Origin: Desulfobacterales bacterium | GTDB taxonomy: Bacteria; Desulfobacterota; Desulfobacteria; Desulfobacterales; Desulfosarcinaceae | DNA: 64,000 nucleotides | Direction: 5' to 3' | NCBI GenBank assembly: GCA_016218685.1 | Contig: JACRDD010000005.1 | Coordinates: forward strand, 124,001-188,000 | Part shown: positions 38,857 through 47,848 of the stretch, piece after piece | Layout of the letters: the number at the start of each line of letters is the position of its first letter | Position numbering within the stretch: position 1 is the first letter of the stretch | The notes under the pieces: generated by a model | Seen by the model: the letters and a program-made list of their open reading frames with translations, nothing else | Databases searched by the model: none | Told to the model about the DNA's origin: nothing | Made by a program: the position numbers and the translations under genes

Positions 38857-39462
38857 TTGAGTTCAGCCAACCTTCGGGAATGTGCCGCCGTCGACATCTC
38901 CGACCAGGATGTCGTGGCGGCCATGAAATCCATGCAGGGCTACATCGACATCACCCCGGCCGATTTCCGGGAGGTCTACCGGGTGGCTTACGCCCTGGCC
39001 AAAGAGCGGATGATGAACGCGCTGAAGGCGGCCGACATCATGAGCCGCGCGGTGCGCGCCATCAGGGCCGACGACGATTTGATCGCCGCCGCCTCGCTGC
39101 TGGCCGAAAAAGGCATTTCGGGCGCGCCGGTGATCGACGGCCAAGGTCGCATCGTCGGCGTGATTTCCGAAAAGGATTTTCTGCGCAAAATGGGTGCCGA
39201 GAAGAGCGGTTCGTTCATGCAGGTCATCGCCCTGTGCCTGAAGAACAAGGGGTGCCTGGCCACGGCCATGACCAACCGCACGGCCGCCGATATCATGACC
39301 GCGCCGGCCATCACGGCGGCGGCGGACATCTCCGTGGGCGCCATCGCGGCGCTGCTGATGGAGAAAAACATCAACCGCCTGCCCATCGTGGATGGCGGCG
39401 GCAGGCCGGTCGGCATCGTGACGCGTACGGATCTGGTCAACTCCTATTGCATGCTGGGATAG
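38857..39462 (+). CDS. tandem CBS-domain protein
   Basis: Two CBS repeats (ADIMSRAVRAI...GISGAPVIDGQGRIVGVISEKDFL; ADIMTAPAIT...NRLPIVDGGGRPVGIVTRTDLV); TTG start. Confidence 0.88.
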   Translation: MSSANLRECAAVDISDQDVVAAMKSMQGYIDITPADFREVYRVAYALAKERMMNALKAADIMSRAVRAIRADDDLIAAASLLAEKGISGAPVIDGQGRIVGVISEKDFLRKMGAEKSGSFMQVIALCLKNKGCLATAMTNRTAADIMTAPAITAAADISVGAIAALLMEKNINRLPIVDGGGRPVGIVTRTDLVNSYCMLG

Positions 39463-39469
39463 ATATCCA

Positions 39470-40003
39470 ATGAACTACTTCGAGAAGATGAAAGGGCATA
39501 CGCAGAGCCCCCCTGGTGTGGGCGCACTCGAAATCCTCTGGTCCTGGATCGGTGGCTTTCTGGGCATCGCCGCCGTGGGGTTGATCCACTTCAAGCTCCT
39601 GGATCAAACCGGCCTGATGCTGATCATCGGCTCGTTCGGCGCTTCGGCCGTGCTGGTGTACGGCGCCATCCGCAGTCCACTGGCCCAGCCGCGCAACCTG
39701 ATCGGCGGCCACGTGCTATCGGCGCTGATCGGCGTGGCGGCCCACCAATACCTGGGCAGTGTCCCGTGGCTGGCTTCGGCCGCGGCAGTGGCCACGGCCA
39801 TCGCCCTCATGCACCTGACCAAAACCCTGCATCCGCCGGGCGGTGCCACGGCCCTCATCGCCGTCATCGGCGGCGATGCCGTGCACCGTTTGGGCTATCT
39901 TTATGTGCTCATGCCCGCCGGCCTGGGCGCCCTCGTCCTGCTGACCGTGGCCCTGCTGGTCAACAACCTTTCGCCCAACCGGCGCTATCCTGAGTTCTGG
40001 TGA
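39470..40003 (+). CDS. HPP-family membrane protein
   Basis: GSFGASAVLVYGAIRSPLAQPRNLIGGHVLSALIG and KTLHPPGGATALIAV. Confidence 0.93.
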   Translation: MNYFEKMKGHTQSPPGVGALEILWSWIGGFLGIAAVGLIHFKLLDQTGLMLIIGSFGASAVLVYGAIRSPLAQPRNLIGGHVLSALIGVAAHQYLGSVPWLASAAAVATAIALMHLTKTLHPPGGATALIAVIGGDAVHRLGYLYVLMPAGLGALVLLTVALLVNNLSPNRRYPEFW

Positions 40004-40133
40004 TGGGCGGGCCGCCGGCCCAGTGGTAGTAAATGCCCCCCAGCCTGCCCCCAACCTGTGCCCGTTGCGCTCCGGGCGGCAGGCGTTACCTTCCTGTCAA
40101 ATAAAACGAAGCCAATTCAACAGGAGGTGACCC

Positions 40134-40268
40134 ATGAGCGACAATCGAATCCAAAACTACTTCGACAACAGCAACGAAGGACATATCGACACCCGCGAAG
40201 CCAACTTCGAGTGCGAATCGCCCGATCCCAGCCTGGGGTGCGACCTGGGCATCGATGTGCAGGGCTAA
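40134..40268 (+). CDS. small acidic protein (44 aa)
   Basis: Strong SD aggaggtgaccc before ATG; MSDNRIQNYFDNSNEGHIDTREANFECESPDPSLGCDLGIDVQG*. Confidence 0.6.
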   Translation: MSDNRIQNYFDNSNEGHIDTREANFECESPDPSLGCDLGIDVQG

Positions 40269-40286
40269 ACCCAAAGGAGGTTCATC

Positions 40287-40379
40287 ATGATCGGTTTGAT
40301 GCTGACCTTGATTCTATTAGGATATTTCGTAAATAGCTGCATGGCGCTGCGTGGCGCGACCGCGAGGTGCAAGCTGTAA
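40287..40379 (+). CDS. small hydrophobic peptide (30 aa)
   Basis: Strong SD aaaggagg before ATG; MIGLMLTLILLGYFVNSCMALRGATARCKL* with one predicted TM. Confidence 0.5.
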   Translation: MIGLMLTLILLGYFVNSCMALRGATARCKL

Positions 40380-40436
40380 CGGATCAGAAGGTAGAGTCTT
40401 GCGACAACGGACAACAAGGATACGGAACGTATAGAC

Positions 40437-40479
40437 ATAAACAAGAGCGGGGCCTGGCGAGGGCCCCGCTCTTGTTTAT
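40437..40479 (+). terminator. intrinsic terminator after the micro-ORFs
   Basis: Perfect 18-bp inverted repeat ataaacaagagcggggcc / ggccccgctcttgtttat with 7-nt loop. Confidence 0.8.
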
Positions 40480-40606
40480 ATGCGAACGGAATTGGTCTCG
40501 ACGTGATTCCCGAAAGTGCAGGCAGATGAACCCAGTCGCTTGTGCATCTGACTTACGGTAACATCCGGCGCTATTGGCAGTCGTGTCCGGCGCAATCAAT
40601 GCCCGG

Positions 40607-42052
40607 TCAGGGGACGCAGGGGCCGGTCAAGGCATCATCCCCAGTGCGCAGGACGTTGTTCATCGATTCCGCTGAGTTGTATTGGGATTCGCGGGGCGGG
40701 TTGCCGGGCCACTGGGTCACCAGGGCCTGGTTTTCGGGCAGGGGATATGCAAAGCACATGGTGTTGTCGCGGACAATGGCGCCATAATCGATGTCGTCGC
40801 CGCCCCTGCCCGGTTGGTCGACATTGGCCATCAGCACCACGCCGGACATCCACGCGTCGTTTTCATTGATCAGAAGGTTCTGCTCGATGATCGGCTCCAC
40901 GGCGGCGCCGACGCAGATGGCGCAGCCCCCCAGGTTGATCACGGTGTTGCCGCGAACTATAAAGTTGCGGAAGAACTCGGGCAGGTCGTAGCCGGGGGTG
41001 ATGGAGATGCCGTAGCAACTGCCGACGGCGGCATTCTGGGTCAGCAGGTTGTTTTCGATGAGCAGCCCGTCCCATTGCCCATGCACCGTCAGGTTGCCGC
41101 CGGTGCACGCGGTGCCGCCCGTGGGCACCGAGTTGTGAAAAAAGCTGTTGGCCCGGACGATGCCGTTGGTGCCGTGTCCGCCCAGGTAGATGCCGTGGTT
41201 GAAACCGCTTCCGGAAAAGTTGTTGTAGGCCAAGGTGTTGCACTCGATCAGCAGGTTGGTGCCGTCGCCCAGAATACCCATGCCGGAGTTGTGATGGATG
41301 TGGCAGTTGCGAATCACCAGCGCATCGATGGGCCCGGTGACCCCCGCGCCATCCTGAAACGTCTGCTGGGTCTGGATCGCGATGTGAAAGCCGGTGATCT
41401 CCAGGTTTTCGATGAAGGTGTTGCGCGTTCCGCCGAACACCACGATGCCGGTCTGCCCCGTGCCCCGGCCGTCAAGGGTGAGGTTGCGCAGGGTGTATCC
41501 GCCGATGGCTTCGGTGGCCTGATAATACCCCACCAGAAAGGCGATGCCGTCGTCCGCCGTTGTGATGAGCGGCGGTTCCGCTGCACCCCAAGCGGCCGTA
41601 TAGCTGTCAAAAACCAGCGGTTGGGCGGGTGTGACATTGAGGTTGTTGAGCAAATAATTAAAATCGGACCAGGCGCCGCCCCGGGCAAACAACAGCTGTG
41701 TACCCGCCGGAAGGGCATTGACATCGAATTCGTCCAGGTTCCGTTTGGGCGCGGCGGGCGAGGTGCCGGCATTGGCGTTGTTGCCGGCCACGCAGCCGGC
41801 ATCGGCGCCGGCCTGGCAATCCGCAAAGTAGTAGGTCGGACCGGAACTTGGCAGGGGCGTCGCATCCGGGTCCGGTCCTGGAGCCGCGCACTGGCTCAGG
41901 CTCGGCACCGGTGTTGGATTCGGAGTTGAGTTGGGTTCCGGGTCGATGGGCGTGTGGTTTGGGTTATCGGATCCATTGCCTCCCGAACATCCGCCCAGCA
42001 GGATCAAGGTCAGCAGCAGAATCAAAATCCGGGTCAATTTCATTTCAGTCAT
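40607..42052 (-). CDS. right-handed parallel beta-helix lipoprotein
   Basis: Lipobox LILLGGC; repeated N/I-rich short repeats (IRNCHIHHNSGMGI, VRANSFFHNS, IENNLLTQNA). Confidence 0.82.
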   Translation of the reverse strand: MTEMKLTRILILLLTLILLGGCSGGNGSDNPNHTPIDPEPNSTPNPTPVPSLSQCAAPGPDPDATPLPSSGPTYYFADCQAGADAGCVAGNNANAGTSPAAPKRNLDEFDVNALPAGTQLLFARGGAWSDFNYLLNNLNVTPAQPLVFDSYTAAWGAAEPPLITTADDGIAFLVGYYQATEAIGGYTLRNLTLDGRGTGQTGIVVFGGTRNTFIENLEITGFHIAIQTQQTFQDGAGVTGPIDALVIRNCHIHHNSGMGILGDGTNLLIECNTLAYNNFSGSGFNHGIYLGGHGTNGIVRANSFFHNSVPTGGTACTGGNLTVHGQWDGLLIENNLLTQNAAVGSCYGISITPGYDLPEFFRNFIVRGNTVINLGGCAICVGAAVEPIIEQNLLINENDAWMSGVVLMANVDQPGRGGDDIDYGAIVRDNTMCFAYPLPENQALVTQWPGNPPRESQYNSAESMNNVLRTGDDALTGPCVP

Positions 42053-42178
42053 CGAGCACCTCTCGTTACCCTTCAAAGTGTGGTCGTACGAATTCAATAA
42101 TTATTGCGCGGTTGCGCCGCGTGCGCTCTTTCGGATCGGCCGTTGCGGCCGATGCATCCTGGCGGTGTTCAACCCATC

Positions 42179-43462
42179 TCAATTTGCATATTCGTCGGCA
42201 CCGAGATCATAGCCGCCGCCCGCCGGCCGTGTTTCACCATCCATGTCGTCCGGCACCTCGTCCAGGCGCTCGCCGGCATCCACCACCGATGCCACGGGCT
42301 GGGACAGGTGCAGGTCGCCCGACGCGGAGTGGACAAACCAGCCGGCTTGGGCGGAGGTAACATTGTTTCGTGTGAGGGCGGCCCCGCCGTCACGCGCGCG
42401 GATGGCTTTGTTGGTGAGGTTGTTGACGATCACGTTGCCGGTGGAAACGGCGAAGCGGTACTCGACGGCATTATCGTAGGCGTGATCCAGAAAGATCGTA
42501 TTGTTGTAAATTTCTACATTACTAGCCGACTCCAGTCCGATCCCCACGTCGTTGAAGAGACCCTGGTCGTCGGCGTAAATGGTGTTGTTGCGAATCAGGC
42601 CGGCGGCGCAACCCCGCTCACCCAGGCCGAGGCCGATGCCGCGGTCGCAGTTGACGATGACGTTCTTCTCGATCACCGGATTTTCGGCGTCGCTCCAGAA
42701 GTGAACGGCAAACTCGGCCAGCGCGCCGCCGGGGCTGCGGATGTTCTTGAACGTATTCCCGCGCACGACCCAATCCGCACCATGATGCACGTCGATGCCG
42801 CCGATGTAGTATTGGGGACCGAAAGCGGCGGTGTACTCGAACAGCGAGCATTCCACCACACCGTGGTTCGAACCCCGGCTGCCGCTATAAGAGCCCTTGA
42901 GCATCTGTTCGCCGGTATTGAAAAAACGGACATTGTGCACCCGCAGATAGTCCGCCCCGTTTTCGCCCTGCACCTGGATCCCATGGTAGTAAACCTCTCC
43001 CAGGGAGAGATCGGCAATGGTCACGTGGGAAGCGGCCACCAGAAAGACATGGGCCACGCCGGAAGACATACCCGTGCCCTGGATCACTACCCGCTCCCGC
43101 TCGCCCGAGCGGCCGCGGATCACCACATGGCCCGCGGTGATGTGCAGCAGGTTGTCCAAATCATACTGCCCATCTTCCAGGAGAATAGTTGCGTTGCCCC
43201 CTGCGGCGTTGACCGTGGCCACGGCCGACGCCAATTGGGCCGCATCGGATACGGTGATGACATCGCCCACCACCGTATCCAGCGGCCCGCAGTCATACGC
43301 CCTGGCCGGGTCACCCGGCACCTCGTCAGGGATGGGCGTCTCTTGCGATGCGCCGGTCCCGGTATCGGAGGACCCGCCCCCGCCGCAGGCGGCGATGCCC
43401 AAGACGGCCAGCACGACAGCGGTCAGGCGCAGCAAGCAAAGAATTCTCGGTTTAAGGCTCAC
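42179..43462 (-). CDS. right-handed parallel beta-helix lipoprotein
   Basis: GTG start with RBS; lipobox LGIAAC; repeats (VVRGNTFKNI, VIEKNVIVNCDRGIGLG, IRNNTIYADD). Confidence 0.82.
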   Translation of the reverse strand: MSLKPRILCLLRLTAVVLAVLGIAACGGGGSSDTGTGASQETPIPDEVPGDPARAYDCGPLDTVVGDVITVSDAAQLASAVATVNAAGGNATILLEDGQYDLDNLLHITAGHVVIRGRSGERERVVIQGTGMSSGVAHVFLVAASHVTIADLSLGEVYYHGIQVQGENGADYLRVHNVRFFNTGEQMLKGSYSGSRGSNHGVVECSLFEYTAAFGPQYYIGGIDVHHGADWVVRGNTFKNIRSPGGALAEFAVHFWSDAENPVIEKNVIVNCDRGIGLGLGERGCAAGLIRNNTIYADDQGLFNDVGIGLESASNVEIYNNTIFLDHAYDNAVEYRFAVSTGNVIVNNLTNKAIRARDGGAALTRNNVTSAQAGWFVHSASGDLHLSQPVASVVDAGERLDEVPDDMDGETRPAGGGYDLGADEYAN

Positions 43463-44256
43463 GATTTCTACTCCTTTTCCCGGTGCGCAACGCGATATAG
43501 GCCACCGGGCCGCCCCACCCCTCTGTCCCTCAGGATACATGCAGTTTTAATTGGGCCGGTGGTGTAGGTTGATCCAACGAGTGATCCGCCGCAGCCCGCC
43601 ACCCAGTCGATGGGATACCCGCTGTCGGTGGTGCGGGTGCCGGTGTATTCGAGCCCGGACCCAATACGGCAGTCGATGCGGAATAAAAAGAAGAAAAATG
43701 TGCTTTTGCCAGAATCCGGCGCTTAGGATCCCGCGCATCGAAGTAGAAGAGATCCTGAACCCCTTGTTCTGATCGAATCTTAAACACATGCAAATCCTAT
43801 CAACTGCCTGGGGCGTAAGGAATTCAATCCACGACCCGCGCCATTGCATCGATAACCAAAATTGAGCTGATTTCAAGAAGCCGGTGCGAAAGGATGCAAT
43901 ACGCATGCCTCAACATCCAGCCACGACCACGACAACATGAATGCAACGTCTTTTGGGGTGCCATGGTCGGCGCCATAAGCCTTAACCAGCTAAATGTTAA
44001 GGAAAAAGCGAATGGATCGACGCCGCCCTCCCCCTTCAAGGCCGAAGGGCCGGGCCGAAGCAGCGCTGCCCGGCGTATTAAATTGTTTTATGCCCGTTAA
44101 CTTATTTTTGCACTCAATGCCACGGCACAAGCGCCTTTTGCGGGCCGAAGGCCTGACGCATGGCGCTGGGAGGGGCCACGACGCTGTGCGGGGTGTAACC
44201 GAACCGTAGGCGGCGTCTTGCAAAAAGGGGCTGCGCGTGTATGAAGTCAAAACCTG

Positions 44257-44293
44257 AAAAGGAGCAGGGCGAAGTAAAGGCCCTGCTCCTTTT
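44257..44293. terminator. bidirectional intrinsic terminator next to the PP2C gene
   Basis: aaaaggagcaggg / ccctgctcctttt 13-bp inverted repeat with 11-nt loop adjacent to PP2C stop. Confidence 0.75.
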
Positions 44294-45076
44294 TTAAGGG
44301 GCCGCTTGAAGCGGGCTGGGTTCTGCCAGGATCAGCGTGATATTGTCGTCGCCGCCAGTCGCCAGTGCGGCTTTCAAGATGTCATAGGCCCTAGTTTTCA
44401 GGTCCGCTGAGCTTTCGAGCAACCGGGTCAGAACGTTGTGGCCGATCTGCCTGTGCACGCCATCGGAGCAAAGCAAAAGCAAATCACCCGGGGCCAGGTC
44501 CAGCCGACCGCTTTCGGGTTCGCAGTGGCCGCAGCCCACAAACTGGTCCATTACCTGGAGGGAATAGTGGCCGTTGGATCTCTCGGGAGAAAGTTCTCCT
44601 TCGGCCATCAGAAACCGCGCCAGGGTCTGGTCTTGGGTGACCTGGGTCAGCACCCCGCCGCGCAACAGGTAGAGTCGGCTGTCGCCCGCATGCACCCAAT
44701 CCAGGCGGCAGCCCTGGACCAGGGCGCAGATCAGAGTGCTGCCCATGCCTTCCAGGGCGCTGTCGGCTGCGGCGGCCTCGAAAACAGCCCGATCCAGACC
44801 GCGTACCAGGCGGCACAGCTCCGCTGGGGTTCGATGGGCCGGACGATGGGTCACCCCCGAAAGGGTTTGCATGATCGTCTCGGCGGCCTGCCGGCCGGCG
44901 CCGCCGTCTCCCAGGCCGTCGGCCACGGCCAGAAGCACCGCGCCGTCCGGCAGCGCTTTGAGAAGGTAGCGATCTTCGTTGGCGGGTTTGCGCAGGCCTC
45001 GGTCCGAAAGGCCGAAAAAGTTGCCGGCCGCCGGGTGGCACGCCTCAAAAATCAGTGATTTTCCGATCGTCTTCAT
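44294..45076 (-). CDS. PP2C-family protein Ser/Thr phosphatase
   Basis: GLSDRGLRKPANEDRYL, AVADGLGDGGAGRQAAE, HAGDSRLYLLR, LLCSDGVHRQI, GGDDNITLIL. Confidence 0.94.
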   Translation of the reverse strand: MKTIGKSLIFEACHPAAGNFFGLSDRGLRKPANEDRYLLKALPDGAVLLAVADGLGDGGAGRQAAETIMQTLSGVTHRPAHRTPAELCRLVRGLDRAVFEAAAADSALEGMGSTLICALVQGCRLDWVHAGDSRLYLLRGGVLTQVTQDQTLARFLMAEGELSPERSNGHYSLQVMDQFVGCGHCEPESGRLDLAPGDLLLLCSDGVHRQIGHNVLTRLLESSADLKTRAYDILKAALATGGDDNITLILAEPSPLQAAP

Positions 45077-45106
45077 CCGCCAGCGCCCCGCATTGCCGAT
45101 CCTCCT

Positions 45107-46765
45107 CTATAGTTCAAGCGGTGTGGTCAGCTCAACGTCCACATCGATGGCCCGCGCCTCCCGTTTAAATTTTTCGAGCAGCAGGCCGAGTTGCGATAGA
45201 TTTTGATTGGCATATTTCAGGGAGAAAAAAAGGCGTTTCTTGCTCTCGGAGGCCGTAATCCGACGGTTCAAGGCGACCGTCTCGACCATGGGCCGCAGCG
45301 CCGCCATGGCCTGGGGCATGCTCTGGTAGCGTTGGCCAGGATCACGCCGGCCGCAGCACACAATGAAGTCGCGCAGGGGCTCGGGGATATCCGGTTTCAA
45401 CCTGGCCGGGTCCATCACGTCCTGGGTCAAATGCAGATTCAGCAAGGTCCTGGCATCAACCTCCGGAAACGGCCGCTGGCCGGTCACCATCTCGAAGGCG
45501 GTGACACCCAGGGCATAGATATCGGTACGCGCATCCGACGGATCGCCGGAAATCTGCTCCGGGGCCATATAGTGGCCCGTTCCGGAATTGGAGAAATCTT
45601 CGGTGCCGGCCGGGCAGGCCAGGCCGAAGTCCAGAATCTTGATGCGGTCGTCGGGCTGGACGATGATATTGGACGGGTTGACATCGCGGTGAACGATGCC
45701 GCGCGCGTGGGCATAGGCCAGGGCCGAGCCGATCTGGAACAGGTAATGGATGGCCAGTTGCGGCGGAATGCTGCGCAAGTGGGCGATCATCTCCTTGAGG
45801 GCGTCGCCGCGCAAATACTCCATGATGATAAATAAGGTGCGGTAACGCTCTTCGAAATCGTACACCTTGACAATATTTTCGTGGGAGAGCTGGGCAATTA
45901 TTTTGGCCTCATTATGGAAGCTTTGGAAGAAATCGGGTTGCAGGGCCATGTCGTGGCGCATCATCTTGATGGTCACGGGCATGCTCAAATCCTTGTGCAC
46001 TCCTTTATAGACGATGCTGAAGGCGCCGCGGCCGATGATATCGGTGGTCACGTATTTACCGATGGTGCGGTAAGCGGTGGGCCGGCGGCTGTCTAGCCGG
46101 TCCGCCACCAGTTCGGTGATGAAGTCCAGCAAGGCCGGGTCTTTTTCAGTGAAGGCTTCGAATTGATCCCGGGTCATCACCCATAGCAGCATATCGGTCT
46201 CGGCTTCCACATGCGCCCGCCGCGGCTCGCCGGTCAAAATGCCAAGGCCGCCGACGATGTCGCCCTCGCCATAGTGATCCACCGGGTGCAGTTCGCCGTC
46301 TTTTTCGACGATCACCAGGCATGAGCCGTGCTGGATGATATAGGCCTTGTCCTCGATGGCCCCCTGGACCACGAAACGTTCGCCCGCCTTAACCTTGCGG
46401 CAGGTCATCTTGTCGAAGAAGGGGCTGCGGTCCTCCTGGTTGATGAAGTGCAAAAATTTCGTTTTGCGCCCCGGCACCTTCTCCTGCTCCTGGACCATCT
46501 GGTAGAAGGCGCAGGTGAGGCAAGAGGGCCGTTTTTCGGCAAAAGAACCTTGCACGCAGCCGCCGCAATAGGTCCCTGCCACGGCCCAGCAGATCCGGCC
46601 CCCGAAATTTCCGGAATTGATGCCGTCATAGGAGTGGTCGGCGGCGGCCGGGCATACGCCGAGTTCGCCGGCCTTTTTTCCACCTTGTTCTCTTCCGCAC
46701 GCCATCACCTGCCAGCAGTTGAGTCGGCGTTTGGCGGCGCTCGGCTTCTCTGAAGTTTCAGCCAT
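45107..46765 (-). CDS. Ser/Thr protein kinase with N-terminal two-CW-like and cyclic-nucleotide-binding domains
   Basis: CWQVMACG...GICWAVAGTYC Cys-rich module; cNMP domain (VVQGAIEDKAYIIQHG...YGEGDIVGGLGILTGEPR); kinase HRDVNPSNI, ILDFGLA. Confidence 0.92.
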   Translation of the reverse strand: MAETSEKPSAAKRRLNCWQVMACGREQGGKKAGELGVCPAAADHSYDGINSGNFGGRICWAVAGTYCGGCVQGSFAEKRPSCLTCAFYQMVQEQEKVPGRKTKFLHFINQEDRSPFFDKMTCRKVKAGERFVVQGAIEDKAYIIQHGSCLVIVEKDGELHPVDHYGEGDIVGGLGILTGEPRRAHVEAETDMLLWVMTRDQFEAFTEKDPALLDFITELVADRLDSRRPTAYRTIGKYVTTDIIGRGAFSIVYKGVHKDLSMPVTIKMMRHDMALQPDFFQSFHNEAKIIAQLSHENIVKVYDFEERYRTLFIIMEYLRGDALKEMIAHLRSIPPQLAIHYLFQIGSALAYAHARGIVHRDVNPSNIIVQPDDRIKILDFGLACPAGTEDFSNSGTGHYMAPEQISGDPSDARTDIYALGVTAFEMVTGQRPFPEVDARTLLNLHLTQDVMDPARLKPDIPEPLRDFIVCCGRRDPGQRYQSMPQAMAALRPMVETVALNRRITASESKKRLFFSLKYANQNLSQLGLLLEKFKREARAIDVDVELTTPLEL

Positions 46766-46768
46766 ACC

Positions 46769-47800
46769 CTATAGGCCTTTTCCGAAGGGGCAAAGGGGAT
46801 ATCTGCATTCCGGGCAATCCTGGCACAGGCCGCCGTGGCCGAGGAAGGCCAGCTCTTTTTTGCCGATCCGCTCTCCGGCCAGGATGCGCGGCAGCACCAG
46901 GTCCAGCACGGTGATCTTGTGATGCAGGCCGCAGGCCGGCACCCCCAGCAGCGGAATCGCTCCGATGCGGGCCGATAAAAACATGGCCCCGGGCAGCGCC
47001 GCGGCGCCGTAGTGCACCTCATCGGCGCCGGCCAGGCGGATGGCTTTGCGCGTGACGTCGTCCGGGTCCACGCTCAGGCCGCCGCTGAGCAACAGCAGGT
47101 CGCAGCCCGCGGCGATGAGGCCGCGAATGGCTTCGGCGATCCGCGCTTCGTCATCGGGCGCGAAGGTGACGGCCGCCACTTCCGAGCCCAGACCCATAAT
47201 CTTGGTTTTCAGGATGGGGGCGAACTTGTCCTGGATCAGGCCGTGATAGACTTCGCTGCCGGTGATCACCAGACCGGCCCGGGCCTTGCGCAAGGCCTGG
47301 ACGCGGACCACCCCGCCGTTTTGGGCCGCGATGGCGGCAGCGCGCTCGATGGGCGCGCGCTGCATGACCAGCGGGATGGCCCGGGTGGCGGCCACCAGTT
47401 GGCCTTTGCGCACCAGGGTGTGGGTGTGCAGGGTGGCGCACATGACGTCATCCACCAGGTTGAAGGCGGCCAGGGCGGCGGCGTCCACTGTGAGCAGGCC
47501 GTCCAGGGCCGCGTGCAGTCCGATTTTTCCTTCCCGGGGGGCGTCTTCCCAGACGATGCCCGGGCCGCTCAGGCCGGCGGCCAAAAGGGCGGCCGCCTGG
47601 TTTTCGTGGATCTCGTCCGCTTCCAGGTCGATGAGATACAGATGGTTCTTGCCCAGCTTTTGCAGATGGCAGATATCTTCGTTACACACTTCGTGGCCTT
47701 GGCGGAAGGCCGGCCCCTTGAACTCTCCGGGCCGGATTTCCGTGATGTCGTGCGCCAACCGGGTGCCGACGGCATCTTCTACTTTGATGGTTTTGAGCAT
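46769..47800 (-). CDS. molybdopterin-binding (MoeA-like) protein
   Basis: VEDAVGTRLAHDITEIRPGEFKGPAFRQGH, LLLLSGGLSVDPDDVT, LLGVPACGLHH. Confidence 0.82.
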   Translation of the reverse strand: MLKTIKVEDAVGTRLAHDITEIRPGEFKGPAFRQGHEVCNEDICHLQKLGKNHLYLIDLEADEIHENQAAALLAAGLSGPGIVWEDAPREGKIGLHAALDGLLTVDAAALAAFNLVDDVMCATLHTHTLVRKGQLVAATRAIPLVMQRAPIERAAAIAAQNGGVVRVQALRKARAGLVITGSEVYHGLIQDKFAPILKTKIMGLGSEVAAVTFAPDDEARIAEAIRGLIAAGCDLLLLSGGLSVDPDDVTRKAIRLAGADEVHYGAAALPGAMFLSARIGAIPLLGVPACGLHHKITVLDLVLPRILAGERIGKKELAFLGHGGLCQDCPECRYPLCPFGKGL

Positions 47801-47848
47801 GTCTCTCTCGCTTTCACTAGGACTTGCGCGCCGGGCGACAGTTGCGCA

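Noticed and set aside
43530-44250. Several short minus-strand ORFs (87-119 aa) upstream of the beta-helix genes
   Set aside because: Mutually overlapping, no RBS or recognisable domain; not supported as CDS.
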